From assembly GCF_022437945.1 (NCBI RefSeq), contig NZ_CP092535.1:186001-250000 (forward strand): a DNA stretch of 64,000 nucleotides, in the 5' to 3' direction. This stretch comes from Nocardioides sp. TF02-7. GTDB lineage: Bacteria > Actinomycetota > Actinomycetes > Propionibacteriales > Nocardioidaceae. Within the stretch, counting starts at the first letter, position 1. Every line of letters starts with the position of its first letter. Below the pieces are notes generated by a model. It searched no databases. It was not told where the DNA came from and saw nothing but the letters and a program-made list of their open reading frames with translations. Shown here piece after piece: positions 25,922 to 34,127 of this stretch. Made by a program: the position numbers and the translations under genes.

Positions 25922-26918
25922 TCAGAACAGCGCCGAGGCCAGCGCCTGCCGGCCCTTGAGCACCCGGGGGTCGTCGTTGCCGACCGCGGCGAACAGCCCG
26001 ACGAGGTGCTCCGCGCGCGCGGTCGCGCTCCTTGCCTGAGGTGCGGCGCACGAGCTCGACGAGCCGGGCGAACGCGTCGTCCACGTGCCCGCCGAGCAGG
26101 TCGAGGTCGGCGACCATGATCTGGGCGTCGACGTCGTCCGGCGCCGCCGCGGCCGCCTCCCGGGCGGCGTTGAGGTCGACGCCGCGGGTGCGCTGGAGCA
26201 CCTTGGCCATCGCGAGCCCGGCAGCCGCCTCGGCGTCGGCGGGGTTGGCGTCCGCGAGCTTCTGGTACTCGGCGACCGCCCGGTCGATGTCCCCGGCCTC
26301 CAACGCGTCCTGGGCGGGCGCGTAGCGCGGGTCGAGCGCCGCGGACTCGTCGTCGTCGCCGGTGGCGGGGCCGGCGGTCATCGGCTGGTGGCGGCCGGTG
26401 ATGCCCTGCGCGGTCAGCTGCTGGCCGAGCTGGTTGAAGAGCGCGCTCAGCTCCTCGCGGCCCACCATGCCCGGGATCGGCTGGGTGGCCGGACGGCCGT
26501 CGAGGAAGATCATCAGCAGCGGCACGGGCAGCTGCGGCAGCTGGCTGGCCTGCGCGATCGCCTGCGCGATCTGCGGCGCAGCGTCGACGTCGACGAGCGC
26601 GGCGAGGAACCGGCCGTCGTACTGCCCGACCAGGTCGGCGACGTCGTTGGCCATCGTGGTGCTCTCGGGCGCCTGCGACGGTGAGTGGAAGACGAGGACG
26701 ACCGGCGCCGTGGTCGACGCCTGGAGCACCTGCTGGAAATTCTGCTCGTCGACGGTGACGGCGTACGGCGACACCGCGCCGCCCGCCGAGGCCCCGGGCC
26801 CGCCCGGGCCACCCGGACCGGCGGCGCCCGCGCCGCCTGCTCCCGCGGCCGGCTGGGAGGGACGGTTCTTGAGCGCCGAGAGGTCGATCGCCCCGCGTGC
26901 GAACGGCTGCTGCGTCAT
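25922..26918 (-). CDS. Thioredoxin-fold/TPR co-chaperone (YbbN/CnoX-like), one indel
   Basis: About 331 residues. After a Gly/Ala/Pro-rich N-terminal region (residues 20-50) comes a thioredoxin-like fold (VLVFHSPSQAPESTTMANDVADLV; QLPVPLLMIFLDGRPA). The CxxC active site is absent: SPSQ stands where CGPC would be, so it is not redox-active in the usual way. The second half contains TPR-like helices (RYAPAQDALEAGDIDRAVAEYQKL; NPADAEAAAGLAMAKVL). This is the layout of YbbN/CnoX, a chaperedoxin that helps GroEL and DnaK clients. An extra base near 26010-26012 breaks the frame before the end; correction gives RAREHLVGLFAAVGNDDPRVLKGRQALASALF. Operon with the EI24 gene. Confidence 0.85.
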
Positions 26919-26964
26919 GCGGCCGATTCTAGGAGCCGGCGGGAGCCGGCGCCGTGCGGGGCGC

Positions 26965-27472
26965 TCACTCCTCGGCGACGAAGTCGCCGGCGGCGGCGCG
27001 CACCGGGCGCAGCAGCTCGGACAGCTCGCGGAGCCGGTCGTCGTCGAGGCCGTCCATCGCGAAGCCGGCGTCGACCAGGTCGGCGGTGGCGCGCTCGACC
27101 AGTGCGCGGCCCTCGTCGGTGATCTCGGCGAGGACGGTGCGGCCGTCCTCGGGGGTGGGGCAGCCGGCGGATCAGCCCGCTCGCCTCGAGCCGCCGGACG
27201 ATCGACGTCACCGACGTGGGGTGCACCTGGAGCCGCTGGCCCATCTTGCCGAGCGGCAGCGAGCCGCGGAGGAGAAGGTGAGGAGGACCAGCGCCTCGTA
27301 GCGGGCGAAGGTGAGGCCGTGCGGCTTGAGCAGGCCGTCGAGCCGCGCGAGCACCAGCTGCTGCACCCGCATCAGGGACGTCACCGCGTGCATGGCCGGC
27401 ACCGCGTCCCACCGGCGCGCCCACTGGCGGGCCGCCTCGTCGATCGGGTCGAAGGGGGAGGGAGGGAGGCAT
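26965..27472 (-). CDS. MarR-family transcriptional regulator, three indels
   Basis: About 168 residues after correction. The winged-helix region is clear: HGLTFARYEALVLLTFS, GSLPLGKMGQRLQVHPTSVT and IVRRLEASGLIRR, with the wing around PEDGRTVLAEIT. Three indels scatter it over three frames: an extra C in the run 27454-27458 (complement) near the start, a missing C near 27268, and an extra C near 27152-27156. The corrected product begins PPSLPFDPIDEAARQWARRW and ends GDFVAEE. Two in-frame ATGs (27472 and 27481) are possible starts and neither has a clear ribosome site. Targets are unknown. The gene is close to the PH-domain and small-membrane-protein genes on the same strand. Confidence 0.75.
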
Positions 27473-27519
27473 GGGTGGCATGGTGGCAGCAGATCGGGTT
27501 CGCCGGGGCGGGGGGCACG

Positions 27520-28044
27520 TCAGTTGGGCACGCGGGGGCCGCGGAGCCCGGCCCGCTGGACCACGCGCTGGATGGCGAGGTCGCGCTCGTCCGGCCGGCC
27601 GACGTACCGGATGTCGCGCAGGCCCTGCTCCTGGGCCGCGGACTCGAAGCAGAAGTGGCCGAACCCGAGCAGCCGGCCGTGCAGCGGCTTGCGCACCGAG
27701 ATGTCGAGGATCCGGCTGAGCGGCATCGTCGCGAGGTGCTGCGACAGCACGCCGTGGACGCGGAACACCCGCATGTTGGTGATCACGAACCGGTCGCGGT
27801 GCTCGCGCAGCACCCCCCACGTGGCGTGGGCGAGCAGGCCCGCCGCGAGCAGCAGCACGACCCATGCGACGTCGACGTGGACGAACGGGCTGACGGCCAG
27901 GAGCGCGAGGCCGGCGACCCCCTCCGCGGCGGGGCGGAGGTAGGCGAACCAGTGGTGACGCACCTCGTCGACCACCACCTCGCCCTCCTCACGGAGCAGG
28001 TGCTTGCGGATCCCCGGATCGCCGAGCCACGCGAGGAAGCCCAT
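27520..28044 (-). CDS. Bacterial PH-domain membrane protein
   Basis: 174 residues, frame intact. Two hydrophobic helices (GVAGLALLAVSPFV; VAWVVLLLAAGLLAHATWGVL) are followed by a bacterial pleckstrin-homology domain (RFVITNMRVFRVHGVLSQHLATMPLSRILDISVRKPL; GFGHFCFES). Such proteins (bPH_2 type, as in YdbS/YdbT) sit in the membrane with the PH domain in the cytosol; no activity is established. It starts 11 bp after the small membrane protein stop at 28056, on the same strand. Confidence 0.78.
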   Translation of the reverse strand: MGFLAWLGDPGIRKHLLREEGEVVVDEVRHHWFAYLRPAAEGVAGLALLAVSPFVHVDVAWVVLLLAAGLLAHATWGVLREHRDRFVITNMRVFRVHGVLSQHLATMPLSRILDISVRKPLHGRLLGFGHFCFESAAQEQGLRDIRYVGRPDERDLAIQRVVQRAGLRGPRVPN

Positions 28045-28055
28045 GCGTCACCAGC

Positions 28056-28239
28056 TCAGAGAGCGCCGACGAAGTCGATGACGCCGGTGAAGAGCTCCTC
28101 GGTGAGCCCCCCACCCCTCGCCACCGGCGCTCTTGGCGTTCTCCGCCAGGCCGGAGGGGTCGGTGAGCATCCAGAAGCCGAGGAAGACGACGACCACGAC
28201 AGCGATGAGCTTCTTGGCGTCCATCCGGGGGTTCTCCAT
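28056..28239 (-). CDS. Small single-span membrane protein, one indel
   Basis: About 60 residues: a short basic N-terminus (MENPRMDAKK), one membrane helix (LIAVVVVVFLGFWMLTDP) and an amphipathic tail ending TGVIDFVGAL. Six Cs at 28109-28114 (plus strand) should be five for the frame to stay open to the TGA at 28056. An alternative start is the internal ATG at 28224. I know this layout from small actinobacterial membrane proteins but cannot name a function. It is upstream of, and probably cotranscribed with, the PH-domain gene. Confidence 0.55.
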
Positions 28240-28705
28240 CCGAGGCAGGCGGGGCATACGTCGCCACATTCGTACCAGCGGCGGGCCTGCTGCCGCGGGA
28301 GGCGCGCTGGGCGGGGGCCGGGTGGGGCGAGGAGGTGCCATGGGTCGTCGACGCCCTCTTCGGGTGCGCTCCACTGGCACCTGGTGCCGGCGCAGCGCAC
28401 CCCAAGCCGGGTGTCGCGCGGATCGGAACCCGCCGACGTACCAAGGCCCACTCATCGCGCTCGCGCAAGGCGGCGGCTGGCGCGATCCGGACTTCGGTAC
28501 GTCGCCCGGTCGTCACCCGCTCATGCCACAGTGAGGTGCGTCCTCCGGCCGTTGCGGGGGTACTACCGAGGTGCGTGCTCGTCGACGTCATGACCGTTGG
28601 GTTGCGACACGCTCACGCCCGCGGGGTGGGAGCGCGGCGAGCACGCGCTCTTGCCCGCGACCGCTGGTGCACCGCGGCGATGCCCCGAGGCCGGGCGTCC
28701 GGGCG
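28240..28705. other. 466-bp region without a supported gene; nested inverted repeat at 28362-28402
   Basis: Open frames exist on both strands but are arginine-rich, change frame and match nothing I recognise. Arms GGGTGCGCT (28362-28370) and AGCGCACCC (28394-28402) form a perfect 9-bp inverted repeat enclosing a second one, GGCACC-T-GGTGCC (28376-28388). The base composition and codon phase pattern are less regular than in the flanks. It holds the promoter of the small-membrane/PH operon and the 3' side of the M1 peptidase gene. Confidence 0.5.
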
Positions 28706-30130
28706 TCAGAAGCCGAACGCCTCCTGTCGCGGCGGCGGCACCCGGTCGCGGAGCCAGGCGTCGAAGAACGCGTCGAGGTCGGTGCCGGCGACCTCCTCGG
28801 CCAGCGCCTCGAAGTCCTCGACGTGCGCGTTGCCGTCGCGGTGGTCGCGCACCCAGGTCCGCAGCAGCGTCCGGAAGGCGCTCTTCCCGATCACGTTGCG
28901 CAGCGCGGCGAGCGCCATCCCGCCGCGCTGGTAGATCGGCCAGGCGAAGATCCGGCCGGTGTCGCGGCACGGGGACGTGCACGGATTGGCGACGACGACG
29001 TCCCAGAACCACGACTCCGAGCGCCAGGCGTCGTACTGGCCGCGCAGCCACCGGGACGTGCTGCGGCCGCCCCGGGCCTCGGCGTCGTGCTGCTCCAGGT
29101 AGGTCGCGAAGCCCTCGTTGAGCCAGATGTCGCGCCACCGCCCGACCGAGACCGAGTTGCCGAACCACTGGTGGGCGAGCTCGTGGACGAGGAGCGAGCG
29201 GCCCGGGATCGAGCCGTACGTCGGCCGGCCCTGGTTCTCGAGGGCGAAGCCCACCGGGAGGCCGGTGACCAGGCCGCCGGTGCTCTGGAACGGGTAGTCG
29301 CCCAGCTCACGCTGGAGCGACGCCGTGATCCGGGCCGACGGCCGCAGCGCCGCCAGCGCCCGCCGCGCCCAGCGCCGGCCGTTGAGGGTCGAGGCGGCGT
29401 TGACGTAGGGGATGCCGGCCGCCTTCCCGCGCTCGACGAGGAAGTCGCCGGCAGCGAAGAACGCGAGGTACGTCGCCATCCGGTCGCTCATCCGCCAGTG
29501 CGTGGTCGCGTTCGGCCCGTGCACCCGGCGGCTCACCTGCCGCCCGTTGCTGATGACCTTCTTCTCGCGGGGCACGGTGACCCGGATGTCGTAGGTGGCC
29601 TTGTCGCTGGGGTGGTCGTTGCTCGGGAACCACCACGGGGCCATGTGCGGCTCGTTCATCGTGACGACCTCGCGCCGGTCGGCCAGCCAGCTCGACTCGT
29701 CGCGCCAGGTGATGTTCCCCGGCCGGCCGTGGTAGCGCACCCGCACCCGCGTGGTCTCGCCCGCGACCAGCGGCCGGGCCGGCACCACCCGGAGCTCGTG
29801 GCGGCCCTGCTTGCGGAACCGCGCCGGGCGGCCGTCGACGCGTACGTCGTCGACGGCGAGCAGCAGGTCGAGGTTGAGCGCCGCGAGGTCCTGCCGGGGG
29901 CGCAGCCGGACCACCGTCGTGCCGGTCAGCAGCCCGGACCCGAACTTGTAGCGCGTGCGGATGTCGTAGTGGAGCACGTCGTAGCCGGGGTTGCCGTCCT
30001 GCGGGAAGTACCGGTCAGGCACCTCCGGCTCGTCGGGCGGGGCGGCGGACGACCCGGCGACGAGGGTCGCGACCAGCACGGTCGTCAGCAGCGGGGCGAG
30101 CAGTCGAGCCAGGAGGCGGGGGTGAGGCAC
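28706..30130 (-). CDS. Secreted M1-family zinc aminopeptidase
   Basis: 474 residues, frame intact. The signal peptide (PRLLARLLAPLLTTVLVATLVAGSSA-like, basic then hydrophobic) is followed by the M1 N-terminal beta domain (YDVLHYDIRTRYKF; TTVVRLRPRQDLAALNLDL). The zinc site HELAHQWFG is near residue 315 with the third ligand in WLNEGFATYLE. The substrate loop reads FALENQG instead of the classical GAMEN, as in the short bacterial M1 peptidases. The usual C-terminal helical domain is reduced to about 80 residues, so this is the short form. It is probably released outside or lipid-free at the cell surface. The upstream gap to the RIO-type kinase (30131-30316) is divergent. Confidence 0.9.
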   Translation of the reverse strand: MPHPRLLARLLAPLLTTVLVATLVAGSSAAPPDEPEVPDRYFPQDGNPGYDVLHYDIRTRYKFGSGLLTGTTVVRLRPRQDLAALNLDLLLAVDDVRVDGRPARFRKQGRHELRVVPARPLVAGETTRVRVRYHGRPGNITWRDESSWLADRREVVTMNEPHMAPWWFPSNDHPSDKATYDIRVTVPREKKVISNGRQVSRRVHGPNATTHWRMSDRMATYLAFFAAGDFLVERGKAAGIPYVNAASTLNGRRWARRALAALRPSARITASLQRELGDYPFQSTGGLVTGLPVGFALENQGRPTYGSIPGRSLLVHELAHQWFGNSVSVGRWRDIWLNEGFATYLEQHDAEARGGRSTSRWLRGQYDAWRSESWFWDVVVANPCTSPCRDTGRIFAWPIYQRGGMALAALRNVIGKSAFRTLLRTWVRDHRDGNAHVEDFEALAEEVAGTDLDAFFDAWLRDRVPPPRQEAFGF

Positions 30131-30316
30131 CGGGTCAACCTACGGCACCTCGCCGACGAAAACCGGTTGCGACCGCCGGAGAACGTCGCTGATCATGGAC
30201 GCCGCCCGCCCGCGTCGCCCTGTCCGGCGCCGGCCCGAGTCGAGAGGAGCGTGACATGACCATCGCTGTCCTTGGCCTGTCCGCAGACCACACCCTCTCG
30301 ACCCGGAGAACCCACC

Positions 30317-31177
30317 ATGTTTCTGGAGCACTCCTCCACCACGCCTGACCCCACCTTCGTCTTCGACTACGTCGCCTACGACGAGGACCTCGCCGACGAC
30401 CAGCGCTGGTCGACCTGGCTGAGCGTCGAGCCGCTGTGCCGCGGGCCCGAGCCCCGCCCGGACTGGCTCGTGACCTCCCAGGGCGCCGTCGACACCGACC
30501 TCGGCATCCTCAAGACCGGCAAGGAGGCCGACGTCTTCCTGCTCGAGCGGGCCGACCCGCTGCGGCCCGACGAGGGCGTCGTGATGGCGGCGAAGCGCTA
30601 CCGCACGCCCGAGCACCGCACCTTCCACCGCTCGGCCACCTACACCGAGGGCCGCAGCATGAAGCGGTCCCGCGACGAGCGGGCGATCAAGCGCAAGAGC
30701 ACGTTCGGCCGCCTGGTGGCGGCCGGCGAGTGGGCGGCGTCGGAGTGGACCGCGCTCGTGCGCTGCTGGGGCCTCGGCCTGCCGGTCCCCTACCCGGTGC
30801 AGGTCGACGGCACCGAGATCCTCATGGAGTGGATCACGGTCGACGGCGAGGACGGGCAGCAGACCGCCCCGCGGCTGGCGCAGACCCGGCCGTCGCGCGA
30901 GCTGCTCGCGTCCTACTACGAGCAGCTCCGCGACGCCCTCACCACGCTGGTCCAGGCGGGGCTCGTCCACGGCGACCTGTCGCCGTACAACGTGCTCGCC
31001 GCCGGCGACCGGCTCGTGCTGATCGACCTGCCGCAGGTCGTCGACCTGGTCGGCAACGCCCAGGGGTTCGACTTCCTCCTGCGCGACTGCACCAACATCT
31101 GCGGCTGGTTCGCCCGGCGCGGGTTGGAGGCCGACCCGCAGGAGCTGTTCGGCGAGCTCGTCGCGCACGCCTTCTGA
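30317..31177 (+). CDS. RIO-type atypical serine kinase
   Basis: 286 residues, frame intact. ATG at 30317 with GGAG 8 bases upstream. RIO features: ILKTGKEADVFLLERA as the nucleotide loop, VMAAKRYR with the lysine, a basic insert rich in Arg/Lys (SMKRSRDERAIKRKSTFGR), the catalytic GLVHGDLSPYNVL and the metal-binding LVLIDLPQVVD. RIO kinases of eukaryotes and archaea act in ribosome maturation. Bacterial relatives have no settled role, so ribosome assembly is only a suggestion. The N-terminal 45 residues (PDPTFVFDYVAYDEDLADDQRW) are an acidic extension. It is monocistronic and convergent with the acyl-CoA-dehydrogenase-fold gene. Confidence 0.88.
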   Translation: MFLEHSSTTPDPTFVFDYVAYDEDLADDQRWSTWLSVEPLCRGPEPRPDWLVTSQGAVDTDLGILKTGKEADVFLLERADPLRPDEGVVMAAKRYRTPEHRTFHRSATYTEGRSMKRSRDERAIKRKSTFGRLVAAGEWAASEWTALVRCWGLGLPVPYPVQVDGTEILMEWITVDGEDGQQTAPRLAQTRPSRELLASYYEQLRDALTTLVQAGLVHGDLSPYNVLAAGDRLVLIDLPQVVDLVGNAQGFDFLLRDCTNICGWFARRGLEADPQELFGELVAHAF

Positions 31178-31189
31178 CCGGGTCGATCA

Positions 31190-31222
31190 GGGTCGGATCA
31201 GGGTCGGAACAGGCTCGGATCA
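31190..31222. repeat. 11-bp tandem repeat between convergent stops
   Basis: Three near-identical units (GGGTCGGATCA, GGGTCGGAACA, GGCTCGGATCA), with a partial fourth before them, fill the 42-bp gap between the kinase stop and the stop of the opposite gene. The last unit supplies that gene's stop codon. No hairpin forms. Confidence 0.8.
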
Positions 31223-32397
31223 GGCCAGCAGGCCGTCGAGACCGAGCTCGTGGCGCCCGGTCTCGACCAGCGTCGCCTCCGGGGTGAGCGGGTGGAACTT
31301 CGCGGCCCGGATGTCGCGGTAGCAGCGCTCGATCACCGAGCCGCGGAAGAACGCCGGCCCGCCGGCCACGTCCATCGCCAGGTCGCAGACCGCGACGCCG
31401 GCGGCGGCCACCTCGGCCTTGGCCATCATGACCGCCAGGTAGGTGTCGTGGGACGGCGTCGGGTCGTCGCCCACGGCGGCGAGCGCACCGTCGAGCGCCC
31501 AGGAGGCGACCTGGAGCCGGTGTCGCATCGCCCCGAGCTGCCGCTGCACGAGGACGTTGTCGCTCTTGGCGCGGGGCCGTGGCGAGCGCGGCGTCGTACG
31601 CCGCCTCCGCGACGCCGAGGTAGGCGCCGGAGATGATCGGGAACGCGATCTCGGAGATCACCTGCAGGGGCCCGTCGACCACGCCGTAGGGCCGGTTGGC
31701 GAGCACCCGCTCCGCGGGCACGAACACGTCCTCCACGATGACGTCGTTGCTCGCCGTGCCGCGCATGCCGAGGGTGTCCCAGTTGTCCGCGATGCTGACG
31801 CCCTCGGCACTGATCGGGACCGCCATGTTGAGGACGCGGCGGCCCTGCTCGGGGTCGTCGAGCACGAACATCGTCGACATCACGGTGCCGTGGCCGGACT
31901 GGCTGGCGAACCGCTTGCGCCCGGAGACGCGGTAGCCGCCGTCGACCGCGACCGCCTCGCCGCGGGGATGGGTGTAGTCGCCGCCGCCGGTCGAGACGAG
32001 GAGGATCCCCTCGTCCGCGACCCGGCGGAGCGTGGCCTCCGCGCCCGGCAGGCCGCGGCGGTGGCGCCAGGCCGTGAACGCGACCACGTGCTGGTGCATC
32101 GAGCTGGCCAGCGCGGTGGAGCCGCAGTGGCGGGCGAGCTCGCGCTGCAGGGCGGTCAGCTCGGCGATCGTCGCGCCGTCGCCACCGAGCTCGACCGGGA
32201 CGGCCGCCTTGAGCAGGCCGGCCTCGCGGGAGCGCGGCGTAGGCCTCGGTGACGAAGCTGCCCTCGGCGTCGTGCCGGGCGGCGTTCTCGGCCAGGACCG
32301 GCCCGAGGGCTGCCGCCCGGTCGACGAGGGACGGGGTGGGGGTCGTGGTGGACGGGGTCTCGTGCTGCTCGGTCGTGAGCGGTGCTGTTGTCGTCAT
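31220..32397 (-). CDS. Acyl-CoA-dehydrogenase-fold flavoprotein, two indels
   Basis: About 391 residues after correction. Blocks of the family are clear: PVELGGDGATIAELTALQREL, the flavin region TGGGDYTHPRGEAVAVDGGYRVSG, KRFASQSGH, DNWDTLGMRGTASNDVIVEDVFVP and the C-terminal AGVAVCDLAMDVAGGPAFFRGSVIERCYRDIRAAKFHP. The catalytic glutamate of short-chain dehydrogenases is not obvious. The DWDTLGMRGTASND/AKFHP style is shared with flavin monooxygenases of this fold (DszC-like), so oxygenase activity is possible. One extra base each in the CCC near 32228-32230 and the CCCC near 31573-31576 (complement) breaks the frame. The start is the ATG at 32397 or an in-frame GTG at 32406. It is divergent from an HxlR regulator. 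Confidence 0.82.
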
Positions 32398-32498
32398 GTC
32401 GTTCACGATCCGTCCGCGCCGCGCGGCGCTGCTAGTCCACGATCAGAACCCTGCTGGTCCAGAACGACGACTACCCCGGGCCCTCGCGCGGTGCGACC
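32398..32498. promoter_or_regulatory. Divergent promoter region with direct repeat CTRGTCCA
   Basis: The 101-bp gap between the flavoprotein gene and the HxlR gene contains CTAGTCCACGATCAGAA (about 32430-32446) and CTGGTCCAGAACGACGA (about 32454-32470). These half-sites are spaced about 24 bp apart on the same face of the helix. They are plausible operators for the HxlR protein. Confidence 0.4.
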
Positions 32499-33229
32499 AT
32501 GATGAGCATGCCCGACTACGGTGACTACTGCCCGGTGCAGATGGCGGCCGAGGTGGTCGCCGACCGGTGGACGCCGTTGATCGTCCGGGAGCTCGTGCTC
32601 GGCAACACCCGGTTCAACGACATCGCCCGGGCCATGCCCGGCATCTCCCGCTCGCTGCCGGTGCAGCGGCTCCGTCACCTCGAGCGGAAGGGCGTCCTCG
32701 AGACGTGGCCGTCGCCGACCGGCCGCGGCTCCGAGTACCACCTCACCCCGGCCGGCAAAGACCTCGAGCGGGTCCTCGACGTGCTCGGCCGGTGGGCGGT
32801 CGAGTGGCTCTTCGAGGACCTGCGCCCCCACGACGTGCCGCCGACGACGCTGATGTGGTGGATGCGCCGCCGGGTCGACCCGGAGGCGTTCCCGCCGACG
32901 CGGACGACCCTGGAGTTCCGTCACACCGCCCCGGTGCCGCAGACGATCTGGCTGGTGCTCGACCGGGGCGACGTGTCGGTCTGCCAGCAGCACCCCGGCT
33001 TCGAGGTCGACCTGGTCGCCACCGCGACGACCGCGGAGTTCGCCGACGTCTTCCAGGGTTACCGCACCTGGCAGGAGGCGGTCGCCGGGGGCCGGATCGA
33101 GGTCGCGGGCCCGCCGCGGCTGGCCGCCGCGCCCCCGCTGGTTCGTCTGGAGCCCCCTGGAGCGCGGTCACCCGCGAGCGCGCGGACCGCGCCCAGCGCG
33201 AGGCGGCGCTCGCTTCCGCGTCCGACTGA
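32499..33229 (+). CDS. HxlR-family transcriptional regulator with C-terminal extension, two indels
   Basis: About 242 residues. The winged-helix domain (YCPVQMAAEVVADRWTPLIVREL; RFNDIARAMPGISRSLPVQRLRHLERKG; HLTPAGKDLERVLDVLGRWA) matches HxlR. A second domain of about 120 residues (WWMRRRVDPEAFPPTRTTLEF; IWLVLDRGDVSVCQQHPGFEVDL) resembles SCP2-like ligand pockets found fused to HxlR in actinobacteria. The cysteine in DYCPV, near residue 11, is the usual sensor position in redox-sensitive HxlR members. Two extra bases near 33138-33142 and 33168-33169 break the end; correction gives APRWFVWSPLERVTRERADRA. It is divergent from the flavoprotein it probably controls. Confidence 0.8.
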
Positions 33230-33244
33230 CTACCGTCGGTCCGC

Positions 33245-34127
33245 GTGAGGACCATCCCCGAGCGGGTCGTCGTCGTCCGCGACAGCACCCCGACCGACCC
33301 CGGCCGTGACGGGCTCTACTCCGCCGAGGAGCTCTACGACGCCGCGCCGTACGCCGCGCTCGCGCGACGCCCGCGCCTACGCCTGGTTCCTGGAGCGCCA
33401 CGACCCCGAGGCGCTGCTGAGCCGCGCGCTCCACGACGAGGGCGTCGACCAGGCGCTAGGCCGGTGGTGCGCCGGCCGGAGCCTGGTGGGAGTGATGGGC
33501 GGGCACGCCGCCCGCCGCGGCACACCGGCGTACGCCGCCGCCGCGCGCCTCGGTCGCCTGCTGGGCCGCGACCACACCGTCGCCACCGGCGGTGGGCCGG
33601 GCGCGATGGAGGCGGCCAACCTCGGCGCCCGCCTCGCCGGCGCGGACCCAGCCACGCTCGACGAGGCGCTCGCCGCCCTGGCCGCCGTACCGGACTTCCG
33701 GCCGTCGGTCGACGACTGGGCCGCGGCGGCGTTCCGCGTCTGCGGCGCCCTCCCGGACGCCACGCCCACGCTCGGCGTCCCGACCTGGCACTACGGCCAC
33801 GAGCCGTCCAACGTGTTCGCCACCGCGATCGCCAAGTACTTCCGCAACGCCCAGCGTGAGGCGATCCTGCTCCACGTCTGCGACGCCGGGATCGTGTTCC
33901 TCCCCGGCGCGGCCGGCACCGTGCAGGAGGTCTTCCAGGACGCCTGCGAGAACTACTACGCCGAGCCCGACCGGATCGCCCCGATGGTGCTCGTCGGCCG
34001 CCGGTACTGGACCGAGACCCTCCCCGCCTGGCCGCTGCTGCGCGCGCTCGCCCGCGGCCGCCCGATGGAGCAGCACGTCCACCTCGTCGACACGGTCGAG
34101 GAGGCCGCCGCCCTGCTCCCGGCGTGA
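33245..34127 (+). CDS. LOG-family Rossmann-like protein, one indel
   Basis: About 293 residues. LOG proteins bind nucleoside monophosphates, and several act as phosphoribohydrolases. Motifs seen are [35 protein letters not shown], and [13 protein letters not shown]. The last should be PGGxGTxxE; here Gly is Ala and the glutamate is kept. The N-terminal 45 residues ([20 protein letters not shown]) are an added segment. The frame breaks at 33358-33367, where CTCGCGCGAC stands for CTCCGCGAC ([15 protein letters not shown]). GTG start at 33245, 15 bp after the HxlR stop. The next gene overlaps its stop by 4 bases. Confidence 0.8.
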
